From Nitrospirota bacterium (GTDB lineage Bacteria > Nitrospirota > Nitrospiria > Nitrospirales > Nitrospiraceae), in assembly GCA_016219645.1 (NCBI GenBank), contig JACRLR010000016.1, forward strand, positions 1-64,000: DNA of 64,000 nt, written 5' to 3'. Each line of letters starts with the position of its first letter. The stretch's first letter is position 1. A program made the translations under genes and the position numbers. The notes beneath the pieces were generated by a model that was given only the letters and a program-made list of their open reading frames with translations, was not told where the DNA came from and did no database searches. Below, piece after piece: positions 56,335 through 64,000 of this stretch.

Positions 56335-56640
56335 TGCACAGTGAAGCCCATTCCGTCAATCGATTCGCCACCTCGATTGTTCCAATCGAGGTCCCAGGTC
56401 AACGACGGTGTGGTTCACCAGTGATTGGACCAGATCGTATTGACGGTCGGTTGGACTTGCATGAAGTGGATGTCGTTCCGGCTCGGATCCCTTCCGAAGG
56501 AGTTGAAGTTTTGGACCAGTGTAAAGAACAACGAGCGCAGCCGGGGCATTGGGACCGTCACCCCGCCTCCCGGCCCAAGCCTGTACTGGCCCGTGCCTAG
56601 TTGCTTTTCCGAGGCTGTCGGATCGCGGCGTCACCACCGA
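56335..56640 (-). pseudogene. Fragment of the outer-membrane family (paralogue 3)
   Basis: Read on the minus strand, pieces in shifting frames match the proteins at 24683 and 55035. They are a PTASEKQLGTGQYRLGPGGG-like strand, a GRDPSRNDIHFMQVQPTVNT piece followed by IWSNHW, and TWDLDWNNRGG near the end. Start and end are missing and a stop follows the NHW codons. It is the decayed remainder of a third copy, cut by the adjacent repeat. Confidence 0.6.
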
Positions 56641-56776
56641 TGAACAGCACCGCGAATACCGTGATCGTGATGTCCTCTGTGCGGTAGGTGCAGGCAGAGG
56701 GCCCGTCCCTATATTTCCATTATCACGGCGTGATTCGCAGGAAGTTTTTGACCCTGATTTTGTGATTGACCGTGGC

Positions 56777-57901
56777 TCAATTGGCCTGGATCGTCATGAT
56801 CGGCGACGGGGCCTTCTCGCCTGTGTCAGCCAGGGTCATCAAGATGAGGAGGAAGGTGAACGTGCCTTTGGAGCGAAGATCATGGTTATCGATCCAAAAC
56901 CACAAGTCGTTGTATCGAATAATCGCGAAGGCTTCAGCCGGCTTGGACGTTCCGCTCATAATCCGAATCAGCGGCGGGGGAGCTTCCTGCCCATCGGGCG
57001 AGACCATCGCCTGCGGATATGCGCGCTGCTGCTTCTGGTGCTCTTCAGGAATCTGGACATGTGATGAAAGTTCTCGGAGGATCTGCATTCCCGAACGTGT
57101 CTGGATGGCCACGATGTCATCCCGCTCGTGCACCGTCCCGTAGATAATCCGAAATTCCGTTGTCTCTGGATTCAACCCGAGCAGGCGTTTGACGGTGGCC
57201 CGCTCAGCCTGAATTTCCGGAGGGATGGTTTTGAGGGGGAAAGACAGGACGAGGCCTCCACCTTTCTTGTCTTGTTCGGGCTCGGCGCGTATTCCGACGG
57301 CGCCGGATTCCTGGATCTGCCGCAGGGACTTGAGCAGCTTGGCGAATTCCGGGTCCGCCGGTCGCGCTCGTCCTCCGCCTCTGGCGTTCGAGAGCGCATT
57401 GATGCTCTGTGCGCACACGTTGAGCAACATATCAATCGGATACCCTGACTCGACCAACTCGAACAGTCGGATCGGCGGAATGGGAGTCATCAGGGTGCGG
57501 ATGAATTGAGATCCGGTCAGCGGCACGTAGGTGATGGTGGGCCGATCCGTGTACTGGCCCTGCGCGCCGAGATTGAAGAAGTTGGGGGTTGGCCCTGAGG
57601 GAAAGACGGTCCCCCCGGCTTGGACGGTGCTGACCAACTGGTAACCACTGACGATCTGACCAACATCGAGAAAAATCGGCGTGTCTGCATAGCGTATCTT
57701 GACGATATTGAGCAAGGTCTGTTGCTTCCAGGAATTGGCCACGGCCTGTGTAAAGTCAAAGCGATCACGGTCAAGCGTCAAGGCCCCGAAGTTCATACAG
57801 CCGCTCAAGCTGAGCAGGATGGCCATTGCAGCCAATGGCCGGAACCACTCGGACCGGAGACGGTTGTCGAAGTGTGCTCTCACCATCTGGTCTCTTTCCA
57901 A
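56777..57901 (-). CDS. Lipoprotein of unknown function
   Basis: 374 residues from ATG 57901; Met6 (ATG 57886) is an alternative start. A basic start, the hydrophobic stretch PLAAMAILLSLSGC with the lipobox LSGC (Cys35), and then Met-Asn-Phe suggest export and lipid attachment. The mature part has RFDFTQAVANSWKQQTLLNI, VKIRYADTPIFLDVGQIVSG, and a C-terminal LWFWIDNHDLRSKGTFTFLL, ILMTLADTG that could be a beta or buried helix. The VKIRYADTPIFLDV pattern recurs in uncharacterised proteins of environmental bacteria, as I recall. No role can be assigned. It is followed on the same strand by nothing related. Confidence 0.72.
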   Translation of the reverse strand: MERDQMVRAHFDNRLRSEWFRPLAAMAILLSLSGCMNFGALTLDRDRFDFTQAVANSWKQQTLLNIVKIRYADTPIFLDVGQIVSGYQLVSTVQAGGTVFPSGPTPNFFNLGAQGQYTDRPTITYVPLTGSQFIRTLMTPIPPIRLFELVESGYPIDMLLNVCAQSINALSNARGGGRARPADPEFAKLLKSLRQIQESGAVGIRAEPEQDKKGGGLVLSFPLKTIPPEIQAERATVKRLLGLNPETTEFRIIYGTVHERDDIVAIQTRSGMQILRELSSHVQIPEEHQKQQRAYPQAMVSPDGQEAPPPLIRIMSGTSKPAEAFAIIRYNDLWFWIDNHDLRSKGTFTFLLILMTLADTGEKAPSPIMTIQAN

Positions 57902-57992
57902 CAGGAAGACGTAATAGCTCCAGGCCGGCCGAGAGACTTGGACAGCTGCGTCAACCAGACCTTCACTCTTTCACGCTCATCGCCTGAGTCCT

Positions 57993-58127
57993 TCAAAACC
58001 ACGCGTTGCTGTCATGACTGTAGTCCTCCCGCACCCTGCCCCACTGCCGCTCGCTCAGATAGGGACCCCAGTGTTTCCAGTTGGAACCATCCTTTGACAA
58101 TCGATCGTGTTCAGAGGTATGCGGCAT
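57993..58127 (-). pseudogene. N-terminal fragment of a glucosidase-like gene
   Basis: 44 codons from ATG 58127 with a good ribosome-binding site (ACGGAGGACAAG). The segment [29 protein letters not shown] matches the start of the large enzyme at 63090 ([31 protein letters not shown]), then stops. Only the first of many conserved blocks survives. It is probably a second copy of that gene cut off by a deletion. Confidence 0.7.
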
Positions 58128-58777
58128 CTTGTCCTCCGTCGGCTTGCGTAGCGGTACGTTGTCCAACACAGCTCGATTCCTTGAACATGAGGCGACCGAC
58201 TCTTGCCGACAGTGACTTTGCCAGGGTGGTATCCGTAAAGATGTCGGGAAAGAAGCAGCGTTTGTGAAGATGGTCAGATGCATGTCATTGGTCATGGCAC
58301 CAAAACAGGCAGCAGTATAGAGAATCCGAAAGGAAAAATCATTAGCGAAGAGGACCAGCACGACTGTGTCACAGCATTTCTGATTGAGCCATATCGAGGT
58401 TGTCGCATGGAAGGGTCAATGTCGGACAGGCTCCTAGGCCTGATCTCAAAAGAGTTCCCCACTGGTTGTTGCAATAGTCACCAGATAGCCCGGAGAGATT
58501 GTCCCGAAACGCCTCAATGGACAGCCCTTGCTTCGAGGTCAACCCCTGGCAGATGTGAAAACTAGGTGTTTCTTGTGTGATGACTGTATTTCGCTTGCGC
58601 GCTGTAACGGCATAGGACGTGCAACCGTCGATAAATGTCCTCGTGGCAGGCACCCAGGTGTTACTCGCCAACGTGCATCGCCGATATGACTCTGGTGGTC
58701 AACGGACATCCTGGATTTGCGTGAGAATGTACGCCGGTTTCTTGCTCGCGAGTTATACCAAACTAAGGAGGAATCAT
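58128..58777. other. Non-coding stretch, nothing recognised
   Basis: I see no gene, repeat or clear hairpin between the glucosidase fragment and the OmpA gene. Short open frames lack ribosome-binding sites and family patterns. It may hold deleted remains of the fragment's gene. Confidence 0.5.
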
Positions 58778-59686
58778 ATGATAGCTAGAATCTTGGGGGT
58801 CATCTTAATATGCGGGACGATGTTGGCGGGGTGCGTCACGAAAAGCACCCATGTGGCGACTCTGACGGAGCTCGAACAGGCACAGAAGGCCTTAACCAAG
58901 ACGGCGGGGGAGTTCGATGCCTATAAGAAGCAAGCAACAGGGCAGATAGCCGGGCTTGAGGCGGACAAGACCAAGCTCTCGACTGATCTGCTGTCTGCTC
59001 AGACGGTCGCAGCTAATACTCAGAAGAAAAACGAAGAAGATTCGCGCATGCTACAAGCAAAGGCGAATGATCTAGAACAGAAACTGCAGGCCGAGAAGGC
59101 TACGGTCACCCGGTTACAGCAAGGCGGGGACGCGCTTGCCGCTGAGAAGGAGCGCCTTGAGAAGGAGCGGGCTGCCAAGGAAGCAGAAATTGAGCGGCTG
59201 ACCAGAACCCAGCAGGAGTTGAGTAAGTCCCTGCAAGCTGAAATCGAACGTGGTGATATCACGATCAAGCAGGTGCGCGACCGGCTGACGATCAACATGG
59301 TCGAAAAGGTGCTATTCAACTCCGGTCAGGCTCAGGTGAAACCGGCTGGGCTGAAAATTCTCACGCAAGTCAGCGATGTCCTCAAGAACGTGACCGATAA
59401 GCAAATCCGGATCGAGGGGCATACCGACAATGTGCCGATCGGCGTGAAAATCCGGGATAAGTTTCCGACGAATTGGGAGCTGTCTACCGCCCGCGCCACG
59501 AATGTCGTGCGATTCTTCATCGAGCGTGGTGGCGTGAATCGGGAAAGCCTTGAGGCGGTCGGCTTTGCGGATACCAGGCCGGTGGCCAGTAACGACATGG
59601 AGGAAGGACGGACGGAGAACCGGCGAATCGAAATCGTGCTGTATCCGAGGGATCTCTCCCAGGTTGTTGGAGAGGTGAAGCCATAG
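58778..59686 (+). CDS. OmpA-family lipoprotein with coiled coil
   Basis: 302 residues from ATG 58778 (AAGGAGGAATCAT upstream). The lipobox is CGTMLAGC near residue 19. Residues 30-195 are a long coiled coil rich in Lys, Glu and Ala (LTELEQAQKALTKTAGEFDA, EAEIERLTRTQQELSKSLQA). The C-terminal 120 residues are an OmpA-like peptidoglycan-binding domain: VLFNSGQAQVKPAGLKILTQ, IRIEGHTDNVPIGVKIRDKF, NWELSTARATNVVRFFIERG and GRTENRRIEIVLYP, with the Asp and Arg that hold diaminopimelate. It links the outer membrane to the cell wall, similar to MotB or Pal-type anchors. Confidence 0.9.
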   Translation: MIARILGVILICGTMLAGCVTKSTHVATLTELEQAQKALTKTAGEFDAYKKQATGQIAGLEADKTKLSTDLLSAQTVAANTQKKNEEDSRMLQAKANDLEQKLQAEKATVTRLQQGGDALAAEKERLEKERAAKEAEIERLTRTQQELSKSLQAEIERGDITIKQVRDRLTINMVEKVLFNSGQAQVKPAGLKILTQVSDVLKNVTDKQIRIEGHTDNVPIGVKIRDKFPTNWELSTARATNVVRFFIERGGVNRESLEAVGFADTRPVASNDMEEGRTENRRIEIVLYPRDLSQVVGEVKP

Positions 59687-59715
59687 GAATGGCAGCCTGT
59701 AGCGTAGTGGAGGAA

Positions 59716-59741
59716 TAAAAAGCCCCCCGAAAGGAGGATTT
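59716..59741 (+). terminator. Weak hairpin with T-run after the OmpA gene
   Basis: AAAAAGCCCCCC and GGAGGATTTTT flank CGAAA. Pairing is imperfect (two mismatches), but the layout, an A-run, a G/C stem, a short loop and a T-run 30 bases after the stop, is that of an intrinsic terminator. Confidence 0.5.
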
Positions 59742-59885
59742 TTACTTTTGTGACCGAGAAGTGCTGACAAGTGACCATTGCCGCATGTACTATGCGCACC
59801 GTCCTATAATCCGGCGTCACAAGGTTTCGAAGCAGAGTGTTTTCTGGAAGAGGTGAGAATCGTACCTGGGTGGGCCACGAGAGAG

Positions 59886-61964
59886 ATGACCATGCAGGCG
59901 ACCGGTAGCTCTTCACCCCTTGGCGCAACCGTCGGCGGCGACGGCGTCAATTTCAGCCTGTTCTCGCGTGACGCAAGAGACGTGGAATTACTGTTTTTTG
60001 ACCGGCCTGACGACCCCAAGCCCGTGCGCGTGATCAGTCTTGATCCCGTCACCAACCGCACATATCACTACTGGCACCTGTTCGTGCCAGGTGTACGGCC
60101 GGGGCAGATCTACGGCTATCGTGCTCAAGGTCCCTTCGATCCCGCCCAAGGGCTGCGGTTTGATCCCGCCAAAGTGCTGCTCGATCCATACGGCCGAGGC
60201 GTCGTCGTGCCGAAAGACTACAGCCGTGACGCGGCTCGTCGAGAAGGCGACAATACGGCGACGGCGATGAAGAGCGTGGTGGTGGACCCGTCGGCGTACG
60301 ATTGGGAAGGCGATGCGCTGCTGAAACGGCCCTCCGCCCGGACCATCGTCTACGAGATGCACGTGCGCGGATTCACCCGCCATCCCAGTTCCGGCGTCGC
60401 TGAGAACAGACGGGGCACCTATGCCGGCCTGATCGAGAAGATACCCTATCTCCAGCAACTCGGCATCACGGCCGTCGAACTGCTGCCGGTGTTCCAGTTC
60501 GATGCCCAGGACTGTCCGCCGGGAAGAATCAATTACTGGGGCTATGCGCCGGTTTCATTCTTTGCGCCACATCCCGCCTACAGCTCGCGCCAGGATCCGC
60601 TGGGTCCGGTGGACGAATTTCGCGACATGGTCAAGGCGCTGCACCGGGCGGGCATCGAGGTCATTCTCGACGTCGTGTTCAACCACACGGCGGAAGGCGA
60701 CAACAGCGGGCCGACGCTGAGCTTTCGCGGTTTGGACAATAAGGCCTACTACATCCTCGATGAGGACCGTTCGCGCTATGCCAACTACACCGGCACGGGG
60801 AACACGCTCAACGCCAACCATCCGATCGTTCGCCGCATGATCGTGGACAGTCTCCGCTATTGGGTCGAGGAGATGCACGTGGATGGATTCCGGTTCGACC
60901 TCGCGTCGATCCTTGCGCGGGGCCAGTCTGGCGCGGTGATGGAAAACCCACCGGTCCTGTGGGATATCGAAACGGACCCGTCAATGGCGGGCGTGAAGTT
61001 TATTGCCGAAGCGTGGGATGCGGCCGGGCTCTACCAGGTGGGCAGCTTCATCGGGGACAGTTGGAAAGAATGGAACGGGCGGTTCCGTGACGATGCCCGC
61101 AGCTTCTTCCGCGGTGAAGAGGGTTCTTTGGCGCGTTTTGCCGACCGCCTGGTCGGAAGCCCGGAGATGTACGGACACGAGGAGCGCGAACCGGAGCAGA
61201 GCGTCAACTTCGTGACCTGTCACGACGGGTTTACGCTCAACGATCTTGTTTCCTATGACCACAAGCACAATGAGGCGAACGGCGAACAGAACCGGGACGG
61301 AGCCGACGACAATCGAAGCTGGAACTGCGGCGTTGAGGGACCAACGGACGATCCGGTAGTGGAGAAGCTGCGGAACCGGCAGGTGAAGAACTTCCTGGCC
61401 GTCACGCTGCTTTCCGTGGGTCTGCCCATGATCCTCATGGGCGACGAAGTGCGGCGTACACAGCGCGGCAACAACAACGCCTACTGCCATGATGACGACA
61501 TCAACTGGTTCGACTGGACGCTGGTCGCCAAGCACGCAGACGTGCATCGGTTCGTGACGCTGCTCAACGCGCGACGGCTCTTGCGGGACGTGGAGCACGA
61601 GCGCCAACGCATGAGTCTGAGCCAACTGATCCGGCAGGCGAATAAAGCGTGGCATGGCGTCAAAGTCGGGCAGCCGGACTGGGGCCCTCAGTCGCGCAGC
61701 ATCGCGTTCAGCGCGGAGGTAGCGAAAGAACGACTCCTCTTTTACCTGATCCTGAACGCCTATTGGGAGCCCCTTGATTTCGAACTGCCTCCGGTGAGCA
61801 ATGGCAGCGCGAATCCCTGGCGCCGGTGGATCGATACAGGGCTCGACTCGCCCCTGGACATTGTCCCGTGGCAAACCGCTCAGCCGATTCCCGACGACAG
61901 CTATCGGGCCGAGGCGCGTTCTGTGGTGGTACTATTCGCCGGTTTGGCAGGGGGATCAGGGTGA
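59886..61964 (+). CDS. glgX: Glycogen debranching enzyme (isoamylase type)
   Basis: 692 residues from ATG 59886; ATG 59892 is equally possible and the open frame reaches back to 59778. An N-terminal CBM48-like domain (GATVGGDGVNFSLFSRDARD) is followed by a GH13 barrel: VEMHVRGFT-like segment at 60354, GITAVELLPVFQF, IEVILDVVFNHTAEGD, the nucleophile in VDGFRFDLASILAR, the acid in VKFIAEAWDAAGLYQ, and NFVTCHDGFTLNDLVSYDHK with the third acid. It hydrolyses alpha-1,6 branches of glycogen left by phosphorylase. With glgP and pgm it forms the glycogen breakdown set, though separated by 25 kb. It is followed by a repeat and PPK2. Confidence 0.94.
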   Translation: MTMQATGSSSPLGATVGGDGVNFSLFSRDARDVELLFFDRPDDPKPVRVISLDPVTNRTYHYWHLFVPGVRPGQIYGYRAQGPFDPAQGLRFDPAKVLLDPYGRGVVVPKDYSRDAARREGDNTATAMKSVVVDPSAYDWEGDALLKRPSARTIVYEMHVRGFTRHPSSGVAENRRGTYAGLIEKIPYLQQLGITAVELLPVFQFDAQDCPPGRINYWGYAPVSFFAPHPAYSSRQDPLGPVDEFRDMVKALHRAGIEVILDVVFNHTAEGDNSGPTLSFRGLDNKAYYILDEDRSRYANYTGTGNTLNANHPIVRRMIVDSLRYWVEEMHVDGFRFDLASILARGQSGAVMENPPVLWDIETDPSMAGVKFIAEAWDAAGLYQVGSFIGDSWKEWNGRFRDDARSFFRGEEGSLARFADRLVGSPEMYGHEEREPEQSVNFVTCHDGFTLNDLVSYDHKHNEANGEQNRDGADDNRSWNCGVEGPTDDPVVEKLRNRQVKNFLAVTLLSVGLPMILMGDEVRRTQRGNNNAYCHDDDINWFDWTLVAKHADVHRFVTLLNARRLLRDVEHERQRMSLSQLIRQANKAWHGVKVGQPDWGPQSRSIAFSAEVAKERLLFYLILNAYWEPLDFELPPVSNGSANPWRRWIDTGLDSPLDIVPWQTAQPIPDDSYRAEARSVVVLFAGLAGGSG

Positions 61965-61965
61965 G

Positions 61966-62112
61966 TGCTAGCAGGCTGCGGAGAAACTCAGTTGGTTTGT
62001 CTGGTTCATCTGGTCTATCTGGTTGGTCTGGTTTAACCAAACAAACGAGACAAACCAAATAAACCAAATAACAGTCTTATTTTTCTGGCGGACTTTTTCA
62101 GCATCCTGCTAG
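61966..62112. repeat. GGTTTG/CAAACC repeat copy H inside third-family ends
   Basis: AGCAGGCTGCGGAGAAACTC at the left and GACTTTTTCAGCATCCTGCT at the right are third-family ends. Between them, 61992-62070 carries GGTTTGTCTGGTTCATCTGG units and AACCAAACAAACGAGACAAA units. The two families are nested here as at 25752-25972, but in the reverse order. Confidence 0.7.
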
Positions 62113-62179
62113 AGGTGACGTCGTAGTACCGTGGAGGGTAATCAGTCCGCTGATCTGATACGAGTAGAAAAGGGAGAAG

Positions 62180-62998
62180 ATGATGTCAAAAGACAAGGGG
62201 CAGGAAGACAAGGGTCACTCTAAACTGAAGCGCAAAGAATACGAGAAGGAGCTGCGCAAGCTGCAGGCCGAGCTCTGCCACCTTCAGGCCTGGGTGAAAG
62301 CCAAAGGCCTGAAAGTGATGGTGGTATTCGAGGGCCGCGACGGCGCCGGGAAGGGCGGCACGATTCGCGCCATCACGGAGCGTGTGAGTCCGCGCATATT
62401 CCGCGTCGTGGCGCTCCCTGCGCCCTCCGACCGCGAGAAGACCCAGATGTATATTCAGCGTTACATGGCGCATTTCCCGGCGGCCGGCGAAATCGTCATT
62501 TGGGACCGCAGTTGGTACAATCGCGTCGGGGTCGAACATGTCATGGGCTTTTGCACCAAAGAACAGTACGAAGGCTTTCTCGAACATGCCCCGATCGTCG
62601 AAGGGTATATCACGAGGGCAGGGATCATCCTGATCAAGTACTGGCTCGAAGTGGGCAACGAGGAGCAGGAGCGTCGGTTCGAGGCCCGAGTCGAAGATCC
62701 ATTGCGCCAGTGGAAGCTCAGCCCCATGGACTTGCCGTCACGCGAGAGGTGGTACGACTACTCCCGCGCACGCGACCGGATGCTGGAGGCCACGGACTCG
62801 AAGCATGCGCCGTGGTATCTCGTGCACTCGGATGACAAAAAGCGCGCGCGCCTCAACGTCATGACCCATTTGTTGTCGCTGATTCCCTATGAAAAGCTGC
62901 CACGTGAAAAAATAAAGATACCCAAGCGATCGAACAAAGGCAAATACGATGACGAGGCGACGTTGAAGGGCAAACGGTTTATCCCGGAGAAATATTGA
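62180..62998 (+). CDS. ppk2: Polyphosphate kinase 2
   Basis: 272 residues with ribosome-binding site AAAAGGGAGAAG. Walker A is [16 protein letters not shown], the lid region [20 protein letters not shown], Walker [16 protein letters not shown], and the PPK2 signature [40 protein letters not shown]. These fit the short, single-domain class I PPK2 that phosphorylates nucleoside diphosphates with polyphosphate or makes polyphosphate. A basic N-terminal tail ([20 protein letters not shown]) precedes it. It lies between glgX and a glucosidase gene, so polyphosphate and carbon reserves may be co-regulated. Confidence 0.94.
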   Translation: MMSKDKGQEDKGHSKLKRKEYEKELRKLQAELCHLQAWVKAKGLKVMVVFEGRDGAGKGGTIRAITERVSPRIFRVVALPAPSDREKTQMYIQRYMAHFPAAGEIVIWDRSWYNRVGVEHVMGFCTKEQYEGFLEHAPIVEGYITRAGIILIKYWLEVGNEEQERRFEARVEDPLRQWKLSPMDLPSRERWYDYSRARDRMLEATDSKHAPWYLVHSDDKKRARLNVMTHLLSLIPYEKLPREKIKIPKRSNKGKYDDEATLKGKRFIPEKY

Positions 62999-63089
62999 GG
63001 TTGGGCCCGACCTTCAGCCTTCAGCCTTCAGCCTTCGGACTTCTGGCACTCGTGGGCGACTATTCGAAAATCTTTGGAGGAGACTGACC

Positions 63090-64000
63090 ATGGCCGACTC
63101 AGCAAAAGGTGTCCAAGCTCAGAAGATCAACGACGAATCTCGCCGCCTCCAGGAGGCGCGCGACGGCAAGGAGGCATGGAAGAAATGGGGCCCCTACCTG
63201 AGCGAGCGCCAGTGGGGCACGGTGCGGGAAGACTATAGCCCTAACGGGGACGCCTGGAATTTCTTCACCCACGATCAGGCCCGCTCGCGCGCCTATCGCT
63301 GGGGCGAGGACGGTCTCGCCGGGGTCTCCGATGCCCAACAGCACCTCTGCTTTGCGCTGGCCCTCTGGAATGGGAAAGATCCAATCCTCAAAGAACGGCT
63401 CTTCGGGCTCACGAACAGCGAAGGCAACCACGGCGAGGACGTGAAAGAATATTACTTCTACCTCGACAGCACGCCGACACATTCCTACATGAAGTACCTC
63501 TACAAGTATCCGCAGGCAGCGTTCCCCTATGCCGATCTGGTGGAGACGAACCGCCGGCGCTCCCGGAATGAAATGGAGTATGAACTGCTCGATACCGGCG
63601 TGTTCAAGGACGACCGCTACTTCGACGTCTTCGTAGAATATGCCAAAGACGGCCCGGATGACATGCTGGTACAGATCACTGCGGTCAACCGGGGGCCGGA
63701 GCAGGCCGAGCTGCATCTGTTGCCGACTCTGTGGTTTCGCAACGACTGGGCATTTTGGATTGCCCCAGCCAACAGGGCGGCCGGGAGGCCACACCTCAAA
63801 CAGATCACCCCCCCTCAATCCCCCCCTTACCAAGGGGGGGCACAGGGGGGTATCACTGCGATAGAGGCGCAGCATTCTACCCTGGGCACGTACTATCTGT
63901 ACTGCGACGGCGAGGCGCCGCTGCTCTTTTGCGATAACACCACGAACAACGACCGGCTCTTTCCCGGCCAGCCCAATACCAGTCTCTACTCCAAGGACGG
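63090..64000 (+). CDS. Large glucosidase (GH63/MGH1-like), 3' end outside the window
   Basis: 303 residues visible from ATG 63090 (GGAGGAGACTGACC upstream); the frame is open to the window edge. The first block is [60 protein letters not shown], typical of the large family of glucosidase/MGH1-like proteins (about 880 residues in full), followed by [32 protein letters not shown]. It probably hydrolyses alpha-glucosides such as mannosylglycerate- or trehalose-like compounds in the cytoplasm; the catalytic half lies beyond the edge. A palindromic repeat is inserted in frame at 63807-63851. Confidence 0.82.
   Translation, partial: MADSAKGVQAQKINDESRRLQEARDGKEAWKKWGPYLSERQWGTVREDYSPNGDAWNFFTHDQARSRAYRWGEDGLAGVSDAQQHLCFALALWNGKDPILKERLFGLTNSEGNHGEDVKEYYFYLDSTPTHSYMKYLYKYPQAAFPYADLVETNRRRSRNEMEYELLDTGVFKDDRYFDVFVEYAKDGPDDMLVQITAVNRGPEQAELHLLPTLWFRNDWAFWIAPANRAAGRPHLKQITPPQSPPYQGGAQGGITAIEAQHSTLGTYYLYCDGEAPLLFCDNTTNNDRLFPGQPNTSLYSKD
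63807..63851 (+). repeat. Nested palindrome inserted in the glucosidase gene
   Basis: Seven C, TCAAT, seven C, TTACCAA, seven G, CACA, six G. The outer and inner C and G runs pair into a nested hairpin. It keeps the frame and encodes [15 protein letters not shown]. This is a known type of intergenic repeat, here in a coding region. Confidence 0.75.

Noticed and set aside
63099-63875. Minus-strand open frame of 258 codons at the right end
   Set aside because: Shadow of the glucosidase gene, whose plus-strand frame is open to the edge with a ribosome-binding site and family blocks.

Overview
The window looks like a chromosome segment of a Gram-negative, chemolithoautotroph-like bacterium. I favour a Nitrospira-type member of the Nitrospirota. 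The basis is the gene mix (phosphoketolase with a glycogen pathway, an LCIB-type carbonic anhydrase, many outer-membrane proteins, several toxin-antitoxin pairs) and the abundance of GGTTTG/CAAACC intergenic repeats, which I recall from Nitrospira genomes. This assignment is inference; no rRNA or intact tRNA is present.

Layout. (1) 1-5.7 kb: a DUF3313-like gene, an exported arylsulfatase, a DUF4143-type AAA ATPase, an exported HAD/2H-phosphoesterase fusion and a META/HslJ protein. Fragments of a second HAD gene lie at 2150 and 5111. (2) 5.8-12 kb: a HigBA pair, an unknown protein, a TolC-like outer-membrane protein, a CAX Ca2+/H+ antiporter, and a ParA with a small partner. (3) 12-18.5 kb: small DUF5132-like proteins, a P1B-like ATPase without the usual CPC metal motif, an HMA_2/DUF454-like protein, a 27-residue membrane peptide and an LCIB-type carbonic anhydrase. 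(4) 18.6-27.1 kb: outer-membrane proteins, a second HigBA, a DUF4239 protein, a KefB-type antiporter and a decayed VapBC. (5) 27.2-46.2 kb: a lone atpG and then a central-carbon block (class I aldolase, acetate kinase, phosphoketolase, glycogen phosphorylase, phosphoglucomutase, a phosphatase, Pgi, transketolase), a broken VapBC, a double Usp protein, a K+ channel and 6-phosphogluconolactonase. A tRNA 3'-half-like fragment follows. (6) 46.3-52.2 kb, minus strand: DUF3313, two arylsulfatases and a broken HAD/2H gene. This is an inverted, diverged copy of region 1. (7) 52.3-64 kb: a FadL porin, a dead IS256 element, outer-membrane paralogues and fragments, an OmpA lipoprotein, GlgX, PPK2 and the start of a large glucosidase.

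The carbon block can be read as a route from stored glycogen (GlgX, GlgP, Pgm, Pgi) to fructose-6-phosphate, then by phosphoketolase and acetate kinase to acetate and ATP, with transketolase and aldolase recycling the sugar phosphates. PPK2 adds a polyphosphate link. The sulfatase modules at both ends face each other in inverted orientation about 46 kb apart.

Three dispersed repeat families run through the intergenic spaces. They are a GGTTTG/CAAACC inverted repeat (eight sites), a short element with CCCGCATTATTC ends (three sites), and a GCAGGATGCTGAAAAA-type element (at least four sites). The last is sometimes interleaved with the first.
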